Source: Apostichopus japonicus
Taxonomy: Eukaryota; Echinodermata; Holothuroidea; Aspidochirotida; Stichopodidae
Reading direction: 5' to 3'
DNA: 64,000 nt
Assembly: GCF_037975245.1 (NCBI RefSeq)
Contig: NC_092579.1
Span: forward strand, 23,233,166 to 23,297,165
The translations under genes were made by a program, and so were the position numbers. Shown here piece by piece: positions 1 through 14,200 of this stretch (position 1 is its first letter; each line of letters opens with the position of its first letter). A model generated the notes under the pieces. That model was given only the letters and a program-made list of their open reading frames with translations, was not told the DNA's origin and did not search any database.

Positions 1-1690
1 TGGGATCGTAGAAGGGGGGAGGGAGGGGGGGTGGAGGGCCTGTCCTAGCAAATGTGAGCTGTACAAGACATTTTAAGACATGATATATCATATGCAAAAA
101 AAAACATAGAAATAAGCTGTTAGCTCTTGGGAAAAGGCTGCTGACTCCCCCTCTCCCCTCCCCCTCCCCCCTCTCTCTCTCTGTACATTGTTAAATTCTA
201 ATACTAGATTAAAGCCCTAAAGCAGAGATAAGGAAAACTGAATCATAAGTCATAAGTTACGGGTAAAAACATACCTTTGGCTACTCTATTTCAATATCAT
301 TGACTCATTCGAGCAAATTTTGTAATAAGGACAATAGGATTCGTTAACCAAGACGCAGACCAGACCAATTTTGGAGCTGATACTGTCAGACATCTCTGTA
401 AAAGAAAAACTCCCCAAGACTGCTATAAAAGAAAAAGCCCTGCTCACTTTTGGAGATATCCTACAGTTGAAACAGTCGTGTCTGGGAGCTGTTGGTATAA
501 TTTGTAAATCTGTGATGTCATAGTGATGTCATAGTGATGTCATAGTGCCATTAGGATCTGTGACCTTTTAATTTCTCTTAGTTCTTCTTTTTCCTTTTTT
601 TTTCCTTCCTTCTATTTTTCATATTTTGAAGAAACAGTTGCCATCATTAGGTCATATTAAGAACTTCAATATTTGAAATTCCATCATTTTGCAATAGACC
701 CAATTTCCATTACAGAAAAAAAAATGAGCTTAATAATATGTTAAGGTAAAATATGAAATATGATCTACAAAACAAAGAAATAATTCTAATAAAAAAAAAA
801 ATTAAAAAAAATGTAAGAACAATTACAAAAAAAAATTACCTTTCTATATTTCAGGGGTTAAACTCGGTAATTTACTATAGGATAATATTAAACTTGTAAC
901 GCTATTACCAAGAACTATTGACGTCACCAGTCACACATAAATGGCCAAATTAACTTTCATTTCATGCAGTAACTGTAACACTAGTGATGCGTAAAGTGTG
1001 TAAAATAACCTAGTCTTGTCTCTTCTGCTTTCGTTTCCCATTGATCAGATCTCCTTGTTTTTTTTCACTGTACATGAATTCTTTTATTGTGTGTAGTTAG
1101 TCATATCCAGACTAGTCTCGAGAACCTTAGGGGAACGAAAATACGGTCATTGCACTTCTGTTTTCTCCGTTTCCATGCAATCAAACTACTGTAGTTACAA
1201 CAATAAGACCAAGTAAACGATGACATGTTTTTATTCTAGAAATACTTCACATTGTCTATGATAATTCTGTTAAAAAATTTGGGCTATTTGCTGGAAATAA
1301 ATCAAATGAATGGAAGTCAGAAAAAAAAAAAATGGGGGGGGCAGGGGGGAATGTAATGCTTCCAGTTCTCCATTAGCATACCTGTGCACATTTTAACCCA
1401 ATTGGTTAAAAATTGAATTTATCAAATTTACACCTTGGGCTGCTGGCTCTTCATCAACTTGTCAATGTCTGCACAATTCTTCAACTTGTCAATAATTCTG
1501 AGATATGCTTTACCTAATATTTTCCCTTGATATACAAAATTTTGTATATAAAAATAGTATTGTTCTTGTGACTGTGATATCTTTGCGAGAAATGCCCAAA
1601 TTATTTTTGGAAAAATTGGCATGTGAAATTGAGAATCGATGTCAGAATGTTTTTGTTTAAGGGTTTTTTTCTTTTATCTATCTGTCGCAG
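1..1690. other. Intronic DNA of the HEAT gene, no exon seen
   Basis: AT-rich, with poly-A/T and C/T runs and the triple TGATGTCATAG. I found no exon with suitable borders here, so the next upstream HEAT exon is outside the window. Confidence 0.5.
513..545. repeat. Three perfect copies of TGATGTCATAG
   Basis: An 11-bp unit is repeated exactly three times. Each holds TGATGTCA, close to an ATF/CRE-like site. It lies 1.1 kb before the first visible HEAT exon, probably in an intron. Confidence 0.8.
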
Positions 1691-1820
1691 TCCCTGGAGA
1701 TCCTCGTCCGGCAACTCCGTGCTAGCGATACAGACGTCGTCGAGATCATCATACACCAGCTCGAGAACTCGAGCGTTTGGAAATATCGTGCCGCTGCGGC
1801 CAAACTCCTGGTATTTCTGG
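1691..1820 (+). CDS. HEAT gene exon a
   Basis: 130-nt exon starting in phase 0 after ctatctgtcgcag and ending before gtaagac. It encodes about 43 residues from SLEILVRQL to KLLVFLG, a helix pair typical of a HEAT repeat. The final G is the first base of a Gly codon completed by the next exon. Confidence 0.82.
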
Positions 1821-4800
1821 GTAAGACAGACATATTGAACTTAGTTTTTTCCTTTGCCTTTTCTTTACTTGATATCTATAAGGGGGCCGGGGGGGGGAAG
1901 CACATCCTAAGAGATAATTTAATGTCAGAGATATGATTTTTTTTGGTCAAATTTTATATTGCATGTATCTGGAAACAGCAAAAGGAGTGAGATCAGTAAT
2001 GGTAACTGTATGTACGTTGTTTATCTTTCTTCGCAATGAACAGATTATTAGTTCTGCGAGAGAGTTTAACATGTTTGGATAAAGTTGTATTTTGATGCAG
2101 CCTTTTATAGTCATAGTACATTGATAGCAATGCCATGATGGCATTTTGTGAAATTGCTTCTGGCAACAGCTGAGTTGAATGATGTCATCACTACAATTCA
2201 GATGAAAATGTTTTCAGTTTTTCTTTACAATATTTCACTTGTCTCACTTATTCAAAGAGGATTATAATATTTCTGCCCCCCAAAAAATATAATAAAATAA
2301 ATGTCACAGACCACCTACAGTGATCCACACTAGTCTAGAATCAAGGGTTTAAGCCAGCCAAACAATAGGGTTCATTCGAAAAGATATATCTTGAGTTACG
2401 GACGAGGTATATTTTTCTTTACTGTGATAAAATGCCACGGAAACGTCCCCTTTAAACACATTTCCATGCTATTCAAAAGCAAAAGTCAAACCAATGTTTT
2501 TGGAGACATTTTTACCGTCTCTAGCTCACTCAATTAATATTTAATAATCAATATTTAAACATGAATGATGTCTGACTGAAAATCAATCATCCATCAAAAA
2601 AAAAAAATTCTTCCAATTTTATGAGCAGAATTATAACGTCCTCTGAGTGAATGACGACTTAGGTTTACGCAATCGAAATGAATTGCCTGAGGTTTTTTAT
2701 AATTATTACCACCGTAACTTTGGAATCATTTAATAACATCGAAAGCACGGCATACCAGACAAAGAACACTTTCAACATATTACCTATTGATTCACTCGTC
2801 TGTGTTTATGATTTAACTTTATTTTAACTTGTTGGGTTTTGATATTATATTCTTTAGGGAGGGATGGAGGGGGGGTGGGTATTCAGTTGAATACCTATTA
2901 TGCTATTCATGTGAGCATGTCCTTCTGAAGAATTTTTTCAATTGTTTGTTGCGTTTGATTGGAAAAAATTATTTCTAGATCTAGGTCAAACGTTATATTT
3001 GGACTAAACAATAAATGACTTTGTTGAAAGTTTGTCAAATTTAGGCTACTCCTTTTTTTCTATTTTTGGTTGTCTATAATTGTCACATATCAAAATATCT
3101 TTTTGGTGTTATTACTGAACCTAATTTGGTGCAACATGGATTTTTACAGTGTGAATCAGTGCTTGTGTCTTTACAACTCATTGTATATACATGCACTGAT
3201 TGCATCGTACAATAATGAGAATCCTGGCTGTATACCTCAGGTATATGAACTTTGCTAAAAGTGTTACCATTTAGCGAGGTCCACCGGGGGTTAAACTCCT
3301 TGATTTGATTTGATTTGATTTAGCAATTCTATTACGGTTTGCTTTGTCAATACCTTGTTGGTATAGAATAAATATTATAGGTTTTAGCGATGTAAGGGTT
3401 ACGAGAGACAATTAAATGACTCCTGTTAGTGGAATAAAAGTGGTATTTCTTCAAAAGAATTTTGTTCCAATGAAGAAATTTAGACAAGAAAGGTGATTGT
3501 TAGATATATGTACAACCCTCCATGTGAACACACATATTGCAGTTATAATCTTGTGTTAATATTAGTAATAGTAAACAACATGAGATTTGATAGAGGGACT
3601 ATAAATTTTACGTCAACGTTGTTTGCAATCATTACAAACAGACTCTATTTGATATAACGATGCATTGTAAATGAGCAATTACAGTTGTACTTAGTTTCTT
3701 CTATTGTCTTTCCATATTGTTAATTGGATATTTTTCATTGTTAATATTTTGAATGGATAGAGAACAATAGATCTTATAATGGAATCGACTAATGAACAAT
3801 ACGTTCAACAGATGATGAAATAATAGGATAGCATTGCTTTTTTTTTTCATTCCTTGCCGGAGGCAAAAGGAATCCATGCACTTATGTGCAAATATTACAA
3901 CAGACAATATTATATTCAGTTCAATGAATTGTAACAATTGAACAATTATGGTTGTGCCAAGACTCTGTGTCTATTGTCTTTTCAATTTTTATTCACATTT
4001 GTATTGCTAAACACCATGTCGTTGGACTAGAACAATAGATCTTATAATGGATTGATATAGAACAATACATCTTTGTCTAGTCATGAAATAGTACAATGGA
4101 TGATGAAATAAGATCAAAGTGGAATCGATGGCATTGCTCTTTGATTGCTTGCGGTAAGGAAAAAGGATTCTTTGCAGAGGTGATTTTGAGTGTGTTTATG
4201 TATAAGCTAGGCTTAAACACAATAACTCAAAAAGTGTTTCATGTTTTATTTTCTTACCTAGTATCTTGATCCACCTTATTAATTAAAAGGACCCTACCAT
4301 TGTTTTGAAGGTCAATTGAGATCGCCAGAGGTCCACAAAGGTCAAAGTGTGTCAAAACCTTGTAAGCAAGGTTTTACTCGATAACTAAAGCTTAAATGAA
4401 CTTGAAAATATTCATGTGAATTGACCTTTATTGTGAGTACAAGTTATGGATATTTTTTACTACAGTGATATATACTTCCAAGGAAGACAATCAAACAGTA
4501 GAACCAAAAATCCTTCCCAATTCATCCTGCACCCATTGCAGCCTACCTCTTGTTACTTTCCTTTCCAGTCTCCTGCCTTTGCCTACCCTCCCATCTACAA
4601 CTTCCTTCCCATCCATACCTATCCTTACCACCATCACCCCTCCTTTCCACCATCCCCCCTCTTAATCTCAACTTGTACCTCCTATCCTCACCTACCTTCC
4701 CATCCTCACCCCTAGCTTCCCATCCTCATCCATCCTTTTCACCATTACCCCTCTTCATCTCACCTTGTACCTCCCATCCTCACCTCCCTTCCCATCCTCA

Positions 4801-6213
4801 TCCCTCCTTTTCACCAACACCCCTCTTCATCTCACCTTGTACCTCTCATCCTCACCTCCCTTCCCATCCTCATCCCTCCTTTTCACCAACACCCCTCTTA
4901 ATCTCACCTTGTACCTCTCATCCTCACCTCCATTCCCACCATCACCCCTCCTTTCTACCATCACCCCTCATAATCTCACCTTGTACCTCCCATCCTCACC
5001 TCCCTTCCCACACTCATCCCTACTGTAGCTTCCCATCCTCATCCATCCTTTTCACCATTACCCCTCTTAATCTCACCTTGTACCTCCCTTCCCACCCTCA
5101 TCCCTCCTTTCCACAATCACCCCTCTTTATCTCACATTGTTCCTCCCTTCCCACCTTCACCCCTCCTTTCTACCACCCCCCTTCTTAATCTTACCTTGTA
5201 CCTCCCATCCTCACCTCCCTTCCCACTCTCACCCCTCCTTTCCACAATCACCCCTCTTTATCTCACATTGTTCCTCCCTTCCCACCCTCACCCCTCCTTT
5301 CTACCACTCCCCCCCCTTCTTAATCTTACCTTGTACCTCCCATCCTCACCTTCCTTCCCATCCCCACCTCCTTTCCACCATCATCCCTCCTATACTCATG
5401 CTGTGCCTATAATCCTCATCTTTCCACCCTCACCTCAACTCACCCTCATCTCTCCTCACTCCTCCTACATTCACCTTACATCTTCAGTAAGACTCTTTTA
5501 TTCCCTTTCTTTCTGAAGTGTTAACTATGGTTGATATACCTGCCCTCTTCAAGACACCTTATTAAAGCAAACTTAACATGTAATACATTTTACTACTTAA
5601 TTCTTTCCTTGAAGTAATCAGCCCCCAAATTGTTTTCAAAGTGAGATTGAGACGAGTTTTATATTACAGTGAAATACCTCGATGCTGGCAGTAAATATTT
5701 ATGTTGGAGTATATTACACTCTTAGATGCTAGAGTCTTTAGTATCATTTACAGGGTTACTGACTTTTTAATCAGCTAGTTTTCTAACATCACTTTTCTAA
5801 GCCTCATCTTTTTGCTTGAGTTTTAATAAAGAAGCTGTCAGGTGGTCTGATAAACATCTTTGAAAATAACAATTCAAAGCAATAAATTATTTACCATTCT
5901 CTGATGCTGCTTTTTGACAATCATGTTGTCATTATGGAATTAAGGATGGATTTATTCTGCTTGGTCTTTTTCTTTCTCTCCCCCCCCCCCCCTTTTCTTG
6001 TTTTGGTAGCAAGTTAAGAACAAAGAAAAATTATCCACTTTCAATTTCTTTCTCATAATATTCATATTATTTGTACCTTGACTTCAGGTCTGGAATGTTT
6101 TCAAAATGAAGATGAAATGAACAGAATTTTTGAAATCCTACAGCGACGTCTCTATGATGATCCAAGCCGGGTAAGTATTCTGAACAAGTTTAAAAACTGT
6201 TGTCATGTATACG

Positions 6214-6275
<62 letters not shown>

Positions 6276-6316
6276 TATATGTATATGATATATATATATA
6301 TATATATATAGGGCTT

Positions 6317-6365
<49 letters not shown>

Positions 6366-6395
6366 GTATATGATATATATATATATACAGGGCTT

Positions 6396-6442
<47 letters not shown>

Positions 6443-7615
6443 GAGACGGTAATGAGTTGGAAAATCCAGAACACCAAAAAACCTTCCAGCCTCCACCTGG
6501 CCTCCCGCTTTATATGCGAACACTTTAACCAACTAGACTATGGACGCTGATTGTATGTCCAGAGGTTCAAAACCGGTAAGGAAGGTCGTCATTCCACTGT
6601 AGGCGTTTGTCACCTGTATCCAACAATGATAGTTCTGTTTTGGTGACATGTTTTACCTCCTCTAGAGATCAATCATGATGCTAATCAACTGTAAATCATT
6701 TGTGATTCCTAAAGCCGGATCTCGATAGAGATACTTTTAACAGACTCAGTTAAATGAAATGGAAATAAAACCGCTGAGGCAACTGAATATATATATATTT
6801 GAAATTGTAATGAGTTGGAAAATCCAGAACAGCGAAAAAAACCTTCTAGCCCTTACCTGTGCCTCCCACTTTATATGCAGACACTCTAAACAACTAGGCC
6901 ATGGACACCGATTGTACGTCCAGAGGTTCGAAACCGGTAAGGAATGTCATAATCCCACTGTAGGCTTTGCCACCTGTATCGAACAATGCTATTTCTGTGT
7001 TTGTTGACGTATTTTGCCTAACTCTAGAGAGCAATCATGATGCTAACCAACTCGAAATCATTGTAAATCCTAAGGCCGGATCTCGAAAGAGATACTTTGA
7101 ACAGACTCAGTTAAATGAATGAAAATAAATGTCCAAGGCAAATGAACATATACAGTAAATATATATGTATTTTGTTTTCAAGATGATAAAAGTTTTCTTA
7201 AAAAGACTTCAGAAGTGAAATGTGGAACAATATTTGCAAACTCTAGTGATAATTTTAAGGAATTCTCTGAGAAGGAGGCGGGAGCATCGGAAAGTGAAGG
7301 TGGCTACCTTTTACTGCTGAAATTAGCCCAGTGATATTGTATATATATTTCAAAATTCGGCACTAGGGCGAAATTGAACAATAGGAGAGTGGAAATTTGA
7401 CGCTAAGGCAAAAAAGTTGTTTCTCCTTAACGTTTTTACTACCATTTTTGGCATAATTTTATTGTCGCAAGTAGTCTTATCTTGTTCTCCACTGTCTAAA
7501 ACTAGGGTTTGGTTAGTTTTAGGGTCAGAGGTTAGGGAGTATATGAGGAATTAATGTTTTATTTCAGTGTGCAAATCAATGGGGAATTCGCCCAACCATT
7601 GAATTTAGCCGAATA

Positions 7616-7663
<48 letters not shown>

Positions 7664-8172
7664 TAAAACATAAAAAAATAATGTAAACTGTCTGTCATAG
7701 TTTCCTTGATTAACACGCCTGAAAACAAAGTCCTATCTTCTTTAACATATATAGATGTTTATTTTTGCTGTTGTCATTGTTGTCATGACTTTTCAACTTC
7801 TTATTTTACCATCTGGTATCACAGATAGGTCCTGCCATAGATTTATTAACACTAGTTTTGGTTCTTATTTCTTATTTTTATGTTTGTCTGTGTTTATATC
7901 TGTGGATGCTGGTGGGCATTCGTGTTATATATGAGCATGGAGCTATTTGCCGATAATAGCTCCACGATATGAGTCATCTTAGAGCAACTTGTCAGCTGAT
8001 ATGAGTTATAATAATGCAGCTAACCTTTGTGTCATAATCCTTGTTTGTTTACCTTTGGCTGTACAAATTTGATCAGTCTCCTCAATGTCTATTTACCTTG
8101 ATGTATCATGTACCTGCCTATCTCGATTGATAGTCATTCAAATAACCACAGCATATATATGTAATATATAAC

Positions 8173-8205
<33 letters not shown>

Positions 8206-8207
8206 AA

Positions 8208-8246
<39 letters not shown>

Positions 8247-11200
8247 CCTTGATGTATCATGTACCTGCCTATCTCGATTGATAGTCATTCAAATAACCAC
8301 GGCATATATATGTAATATATAAATATATAACATATATATGTATATATATATATATTCATATAAACATGTATATGTATATTTATATATATATATATATATA
8401 TATTATTGAAAATATATATCCTGGTCTGCCTTTACTTGTAAGTAATTATTAACGTCTTAGTGGTGGCCATTGAACCTAAATGGAGGGCATTGATTAAAGT
8501 GATGAAATATCATATTAGTCAGCAACTTTTAGTTCTGCTGTTGTCAAATCAGTAAAGTAGCAGTGGAAGTGAAAGTACAAGTATACCAAAATAGCTCTTT
8601 GCAATCTCTTTAGAGAGATGTTTGCGTTGAAGTAGATCGTTCAAAAAGTACCTTTTGTTTTATCTGATGAGCCAGTGTCCTGTTTCGTGCAGTTAGCACG
8701 TTGATTGTCTCAATCATTCAGGCCATTTGATAAAGGCTTACCCCGTTACAACATATGCTTGTACATCATGCTTTTTTTGAATTCTACATATCACAAAGCA
8801 GCGAAATAAATATGACAGTTAAAGAAAAAAAAGGAAAAAACACAAAAAAAGAGTAAAACTGACCTAGAAAGAAAAAAAAACATATATTAAAAGTGAGTGA
8901 TGATACAAATCCTAGTAAAAAAAAAGAAAGTTGATAGATTTGATGATGGCAAAATAATTCAGTTTTTGTTCCTGGTTTAAATGTCTTAAATGCTCTATGA
9001 TGATTTGTATCCTACTGTTTATGCTACAACCCTGCATTGAGGTTTTGCTGTAGGTAAGGGGAGGGGGCAGACAGGAATTGGGCTGTAGAGAGGGTGGGGA
9101 AGGGGTATTTTTCTGTACAAACATGTAACATGCAAACTGGAAGTTCTTCTAAAACTCCTGACTTTCGTATCAAGCAACATCTCATACATGGCCAATCTGT
9201 TCAGTGTGCTACTATGCGCTACACAACAATGCGATTTAGGAAATCTCAAAGCGATAAATTTTACACCTCTGTCTCTCTCTCTCTTCTTCTTTCAAGTTCT
9301 ATCAATGTTTTGAAAAAAATTAAGATGGAAACAATCATAATCCCCTACAATCTCTGGCATGAATACTTTAATTAATTCAATTTTTTTTACCAAAAATGAT
9401 AAATAAATATTCATTTCTCCATCGTCTAACTTTACACATCTGTCATCCTGCGCTTCATATTTGTTTTGACGATATTTATTTATAGGTTTAATTATTTATT
9501 TATGTTTTTTATTTTGGCTACTGCCAAAATATGAAAAAATAATCGAAAATTGAGGAACGAGAATTGTTCATCTCCCCAGAGGAATATTCAAAAGTGCAAA
9601 TAATTTTAGATTTTAGATTTAATCTTAAAAAATTAAAAAAAAAAAACTAAGGTCTACCACCGTGGATGACATTTCTGTTAGTGACATAGATCTTAACATC
9701 GTGACAAATTTGAAAACGAAATGTCGGATAATCAGAAGAATGTCCGTCCCTCGAGTCGAACCCGATTCGAGAGATATACCTTCCTCTATGATGGCAAGCA
9801 TCCTGATATTCTTTTCTGACGAAAACAAAATTTTGTATTCACGCATGATCGACCAGTCTATACGTGCAGATGCGTATCGGGGCAAAGTCATTCTTTCGGG
9901 GGGTTTTTTCGTTTTTTTTTACTCTCTCGATATTTCGAGCAGAGTTTATCGTGCTATTGATCATTCATCATATAGCAGTGAAATATTAAAGGGGAGTCAG
10001 TGTGATGAAAGACCAACGGGAGGGGGGGGGTATGTTATCATCTTTCGTAGGGTTTCAATGTGACCTCCGTATAATAATTCCACGTCATCTCATATCATTT
10101 TTTTTCGTGGTCGGTAGCACAAAGATTTCTTTTACAGGGGAAAGTTTAGTGTTAGCGGAAGATTGTACCTTGAATGTCGATGTTTGTTTTCAAATATTGT
10201 ATTTCTGATTTTGCAATGTTCAAGATAAAACAACAAAGGATCAAGTTTCATTGTTCTGGAAAATTTGTCTTTGTTTGTGTTTTTTTGTTATAATGTTTAC
10301 AACCAGTACTGAATTTCTTGAAACAATATTTTTGTTCTGGGTTTATTGATGTCCTAATTGTTTCTCTTTTTCTTTTCTTCTTACTGCTTATTTTTTTCTT
10401 TTACTAAGAGAGAGAGAGAGAGGGGGGGTGGGTGGGGGGACAAACTTTTCTCTTTCAATAGAGATATTTTCAAACAGGGGTGAAAGGCAAATGGAAAAGA
10501 TGAGAATCATTGTTTTGGAGTTTTCAAGATCAATTAATTTCCAAAGTCTGCCTAAAGATAATGGCAATGTTCAATAAAAAACAAGAAAACAAAAACTCTG
10601 TACAAGGCCAAAAGTCATGGAAAATCCTGGAATAGTCATGGAAAGAGTACAAAAGTAATGGAAATGGAATGACATCCTTACATTGTTTATTCTATTCTCC
10701 TTATTTCTCTTTTCCCTTTTTTTTTATTCCGCCTGTAAAATTTCCCCCAAAACGAAGGGACTGACACTTTCTAAGTAAGAGGTCATTTTGGAGCTGCTTT
10801 CATGTTTCTTACAAACCGTGTTTTGGCGACAGTTGATAGCAGTTGCACTTCCTGATATAAATGGGGGAGGAGGGAGTGGGGAGGGGTGGAGAGGGGAAGT
10901 GGGGAGGGGGTGGGGAGGAGGAAGGGGGATGAAAGGTTATCAAGGCTTCAGATGTACTGAAGCAAACATTAGCAAACATAAAAAGCTGTACAAAGACGTT
11001 TGTCAATAATTTAAACTTTTTGAAACAATTTGTCTTTTAGCATCTTAATTTGTGTGCAGCTCTTGCCATGTGATTGTGTTACCTTTTGTTTAATACTCAG
11101 TTTATTTCAGTTCCATTTTAATGTTTGTGTTTTTTCTTGTGTTTATGTTTTGTTTTTGCTCTGAAATACTTTTTGGTCTACAGGAGGTGAGAGCTGAGGT

Positions 11201-14200
11201 GGCTAATACCCTGTCTGCTCTCAGCATGAGGGATTGGATAGTAGATCAAGTTGAACAGTAAGTCATGAAATGTAATATTTTCATTTCCACTATTTCTGTT
11301 TTCCTCAAGGGTTTGGAAGATTGGGTGGGGAGGTGGGGGGGGAGGGGGCAGGGATTGGTGTCAGTGAACAGTTGGGTTGTACCATGGAGGGGTATTTTAC
11401 CTCATCAATGGAAGCCTTCCTTCAAAGATGTTGTAGTCAACCAACGTTAGAATTATTCAAATTTGAATGGGTTATCGTAGCACTTTTCAGGGAATCATTT
11501 TCCAGGGCGAGGTGACAAGCAAAGAGTTGAGTACATGTGGTGGTTTGGGGGAGGGGGCAGGAGAGGATGGGGGGGCAGAAGGGGGATGGGTGGATGGGTC
11601 TGTGTAGTTTTATATATCAGAGTATCATTCAAATGTTAAAGTGCTTCATTGTTATGACCAATACCAGGGATTTAAATATGTCTATGAAAGTCTTCTCTCC
11701 GCTCTAACGATTTGTCTCTTTGTGTTTTTACCAATTACAACATATTATCTTTTGACCACAAAGAAAATAAAGAGGGGAGGAATAGAATTTGTGTAAAAAG
11801 GGAAATGGATGTGGTTTGACTTGTTATCATTCCAGGGTTGAACTTTTCTGCTAACATGAGAATCATGTTGCCAGCTATATCCTGGTTTCAAGTGAAACTA
11901 TAAGAACCAATCAGACATTTGATGTTTTTGTAAAGTGGAGGCTATGTTTTGACTAGGTTATGAGACTGGGAATGGGGGGGGATGTACGAGAGAGGGAGAG
12001 AAATCGTGACTAAATTCCGATCGCAAAGGATGACACGGATGGCTTAATCTAGGCACGTTTCTCTCAAGTAATGGTATGCATTGTTTCTTCGTGAAATGAA
12101 AACACCTTCAATGCAAACAAAACTAAAAATAAACAAAACATTGTCCGCATGATGTTACAACGATTAAATCATGACATTCATTTGAGTTTGTGCTTTTTTT
12201 GAGAGATGAAAGCTGAGAAATTGTTGAGAGGAAAGAGATGGATTGATATGATATGATATAATTTTAGTAAGTTTGTCTGTTATGACAGTTATTCATGATA
12301 ACAGTATTAGCACAGTTGTAAAGTAACCAGCGTTTGGAAAAGACTGTGGCGTCGTTACTTTGAAAACTGAAGAATGAAGAAAACATACGCATATGGGACA
12401 ATATTGATTAATTACATCCTTGCTGTGGAAGGAATACTTGCAGCAAGGGTGTGTTTGGTAATAGGGGGGCGGGAGGGGGGGGAAGGTGGAAGAAGGGAGT
12501 GCAAAATTGGGAGAGAGAGTTGTGAAAAAGTTGATACCCAACAACAATGTAACAAACTAAAATGCTGGAAAAAGTGGATCAAATTAATTTGTTTTGACAT
12601 TTATGTTATAATCATTTTTTTCATTTTTTTTCTTTAAAAAAAAAAGATTTATTTTTTATCTTTGGCCTATTATTTCTTGTTGTGATGGTATCAAACAGCC
12701 TGCTGTTAGATTGAGGTTGTATAAATTGTCTTCTTTCAATACCGATCTTCACGTTTTCCCTCGCAGGGATTTAGAAGCAGAGGATGACGATTGCAGAGCT
12801 CATGCAGTCATATCAGCGGTGAGATTCCATTTTTAAAAATTTTAAATGTTATAATATTCCATCTTCATCAACAACCTTCCATGAACATACTCCACCCACC
12901 CCCCTCCTGCATTCAGAATCTCAGGGTCTAGAGAGAGGGAGCGAGGGGGGGGGGGAGTGGAGGTGGATGCCAAAACCTCCTCCACTTTTATCTCTGCCTT
13001 GTGAATATCCTGCTGTTCATTTCAGTTTTTTGTCTTTCTATTTTTCTCCTGTAGTTATTTTTGTTTGTATGGAATGTCCTTTCCTTGAACAAATTTTTTG
13101 GGGCAATGGGTTTGTTGAGATTTTATCAGCCATTGTTTCTTTTTCGAGGTTCATAAACGTTAAAGGTTATGTAGATTTGTTGGTGAACTATTCAAAATAA
13201 AACTTGATCCCAAAGAAGATATAAGCAGCCTTTTGCAAGCCGATCATATTTTTCTTCTTTTTCGTTCTAAGTCGGCACTCTTGATATATTCTCCGCACAT
13301 TTATTGTCTCCCATGTGTAGGGCGTGCTCGGGATGAAAAGTGATAAAATAATCAGAATGCTTTTGGAAATGCTGGACTTGGACTCGTGCGAGTACGTCCG
13401 GCTTCAAGTGGCGCGTACGCTGGTCACCCTAGAGGTCACACAGGTCAACGTCCTGAGGGCATTGAAGGACAGAGAGAAAGCCGGCGGCCCTCTGGCAAGG
13501 TACTGTCACTTAATATGTGTGTTGCTGTCTCACAAGATTCTGTATTCAATTCTCTTTGAAGGACAGACAGTACAAACCTTTTTATCAATACTTCTTATGA
13601 AATATTATATTTATTACACACACACACCACCACCTCCCCCTCCCCTCTCCTCCCATTCCCTCTCCCCCCTCATCCTCCCAGTCCCTCTCCCCCCTCAGCC
13701 TCCCATTCCCTCTCCCCCCTCAGCCTCCCATTCCCTCTCCCCCTCAGCTTCCCCCTTCTCCTCTCCCCCTCAGCCTCCCATTCCCTCTCCCCCTTCAGCC
13801 TCCCATTCCCTCTCCCCCATCAGCCTCCCATTCCCTCTCCCCCCTCAGCCTCTCATTCCCTCTCCCCCCTCAGCCTCCCATCCCCCCCCCCCCCCCCCCC
13901 GCTCAGTCTCTCATTCCTTCTCCTCTCCCCATCCCCCTCAGCTTCTCCTTCTTCTTGCACTATTATTCCTCCTTTTTCTACCTCATCCACAGAGAGGCAA
14001 CTAAGGCCTTAAATGCTCTGACTGCTGTGCAAGCTTCCCGGAATACGACCAGGTCTCCCCCACCGTCTCCTTTGGGTGTCAGGAAGACGAGGAGTGCTGC
14101 CACCACTTCCTCATCGATCAGTTCTCCTCTCTTGAAGAGGATGAATATGGCGGCATTCTCTCAGGAAAGTACACCTCAGAAGACTCTGTAGACACAGAGT

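Noticed and set aside
4446-5516. Several open frames rich in Ser, Pro, His and Leu
   Set aside because: They are translations of the CT-rich minisatellite. The same repeat reads in all three frames.
6203-6532. 109-codon frame rich in Tyr and Ile
   Set aside because: It is a translation of (TA)n plus a SINE fragment.
9625-10208. Overlapping frames on both strands and a B-box-like motif (ggttcgactcg on -)
   Set aside because: No convincing A box at the right distance and no cloverleaf, so I do not call a tRNA or SINE. The frames show no family features.
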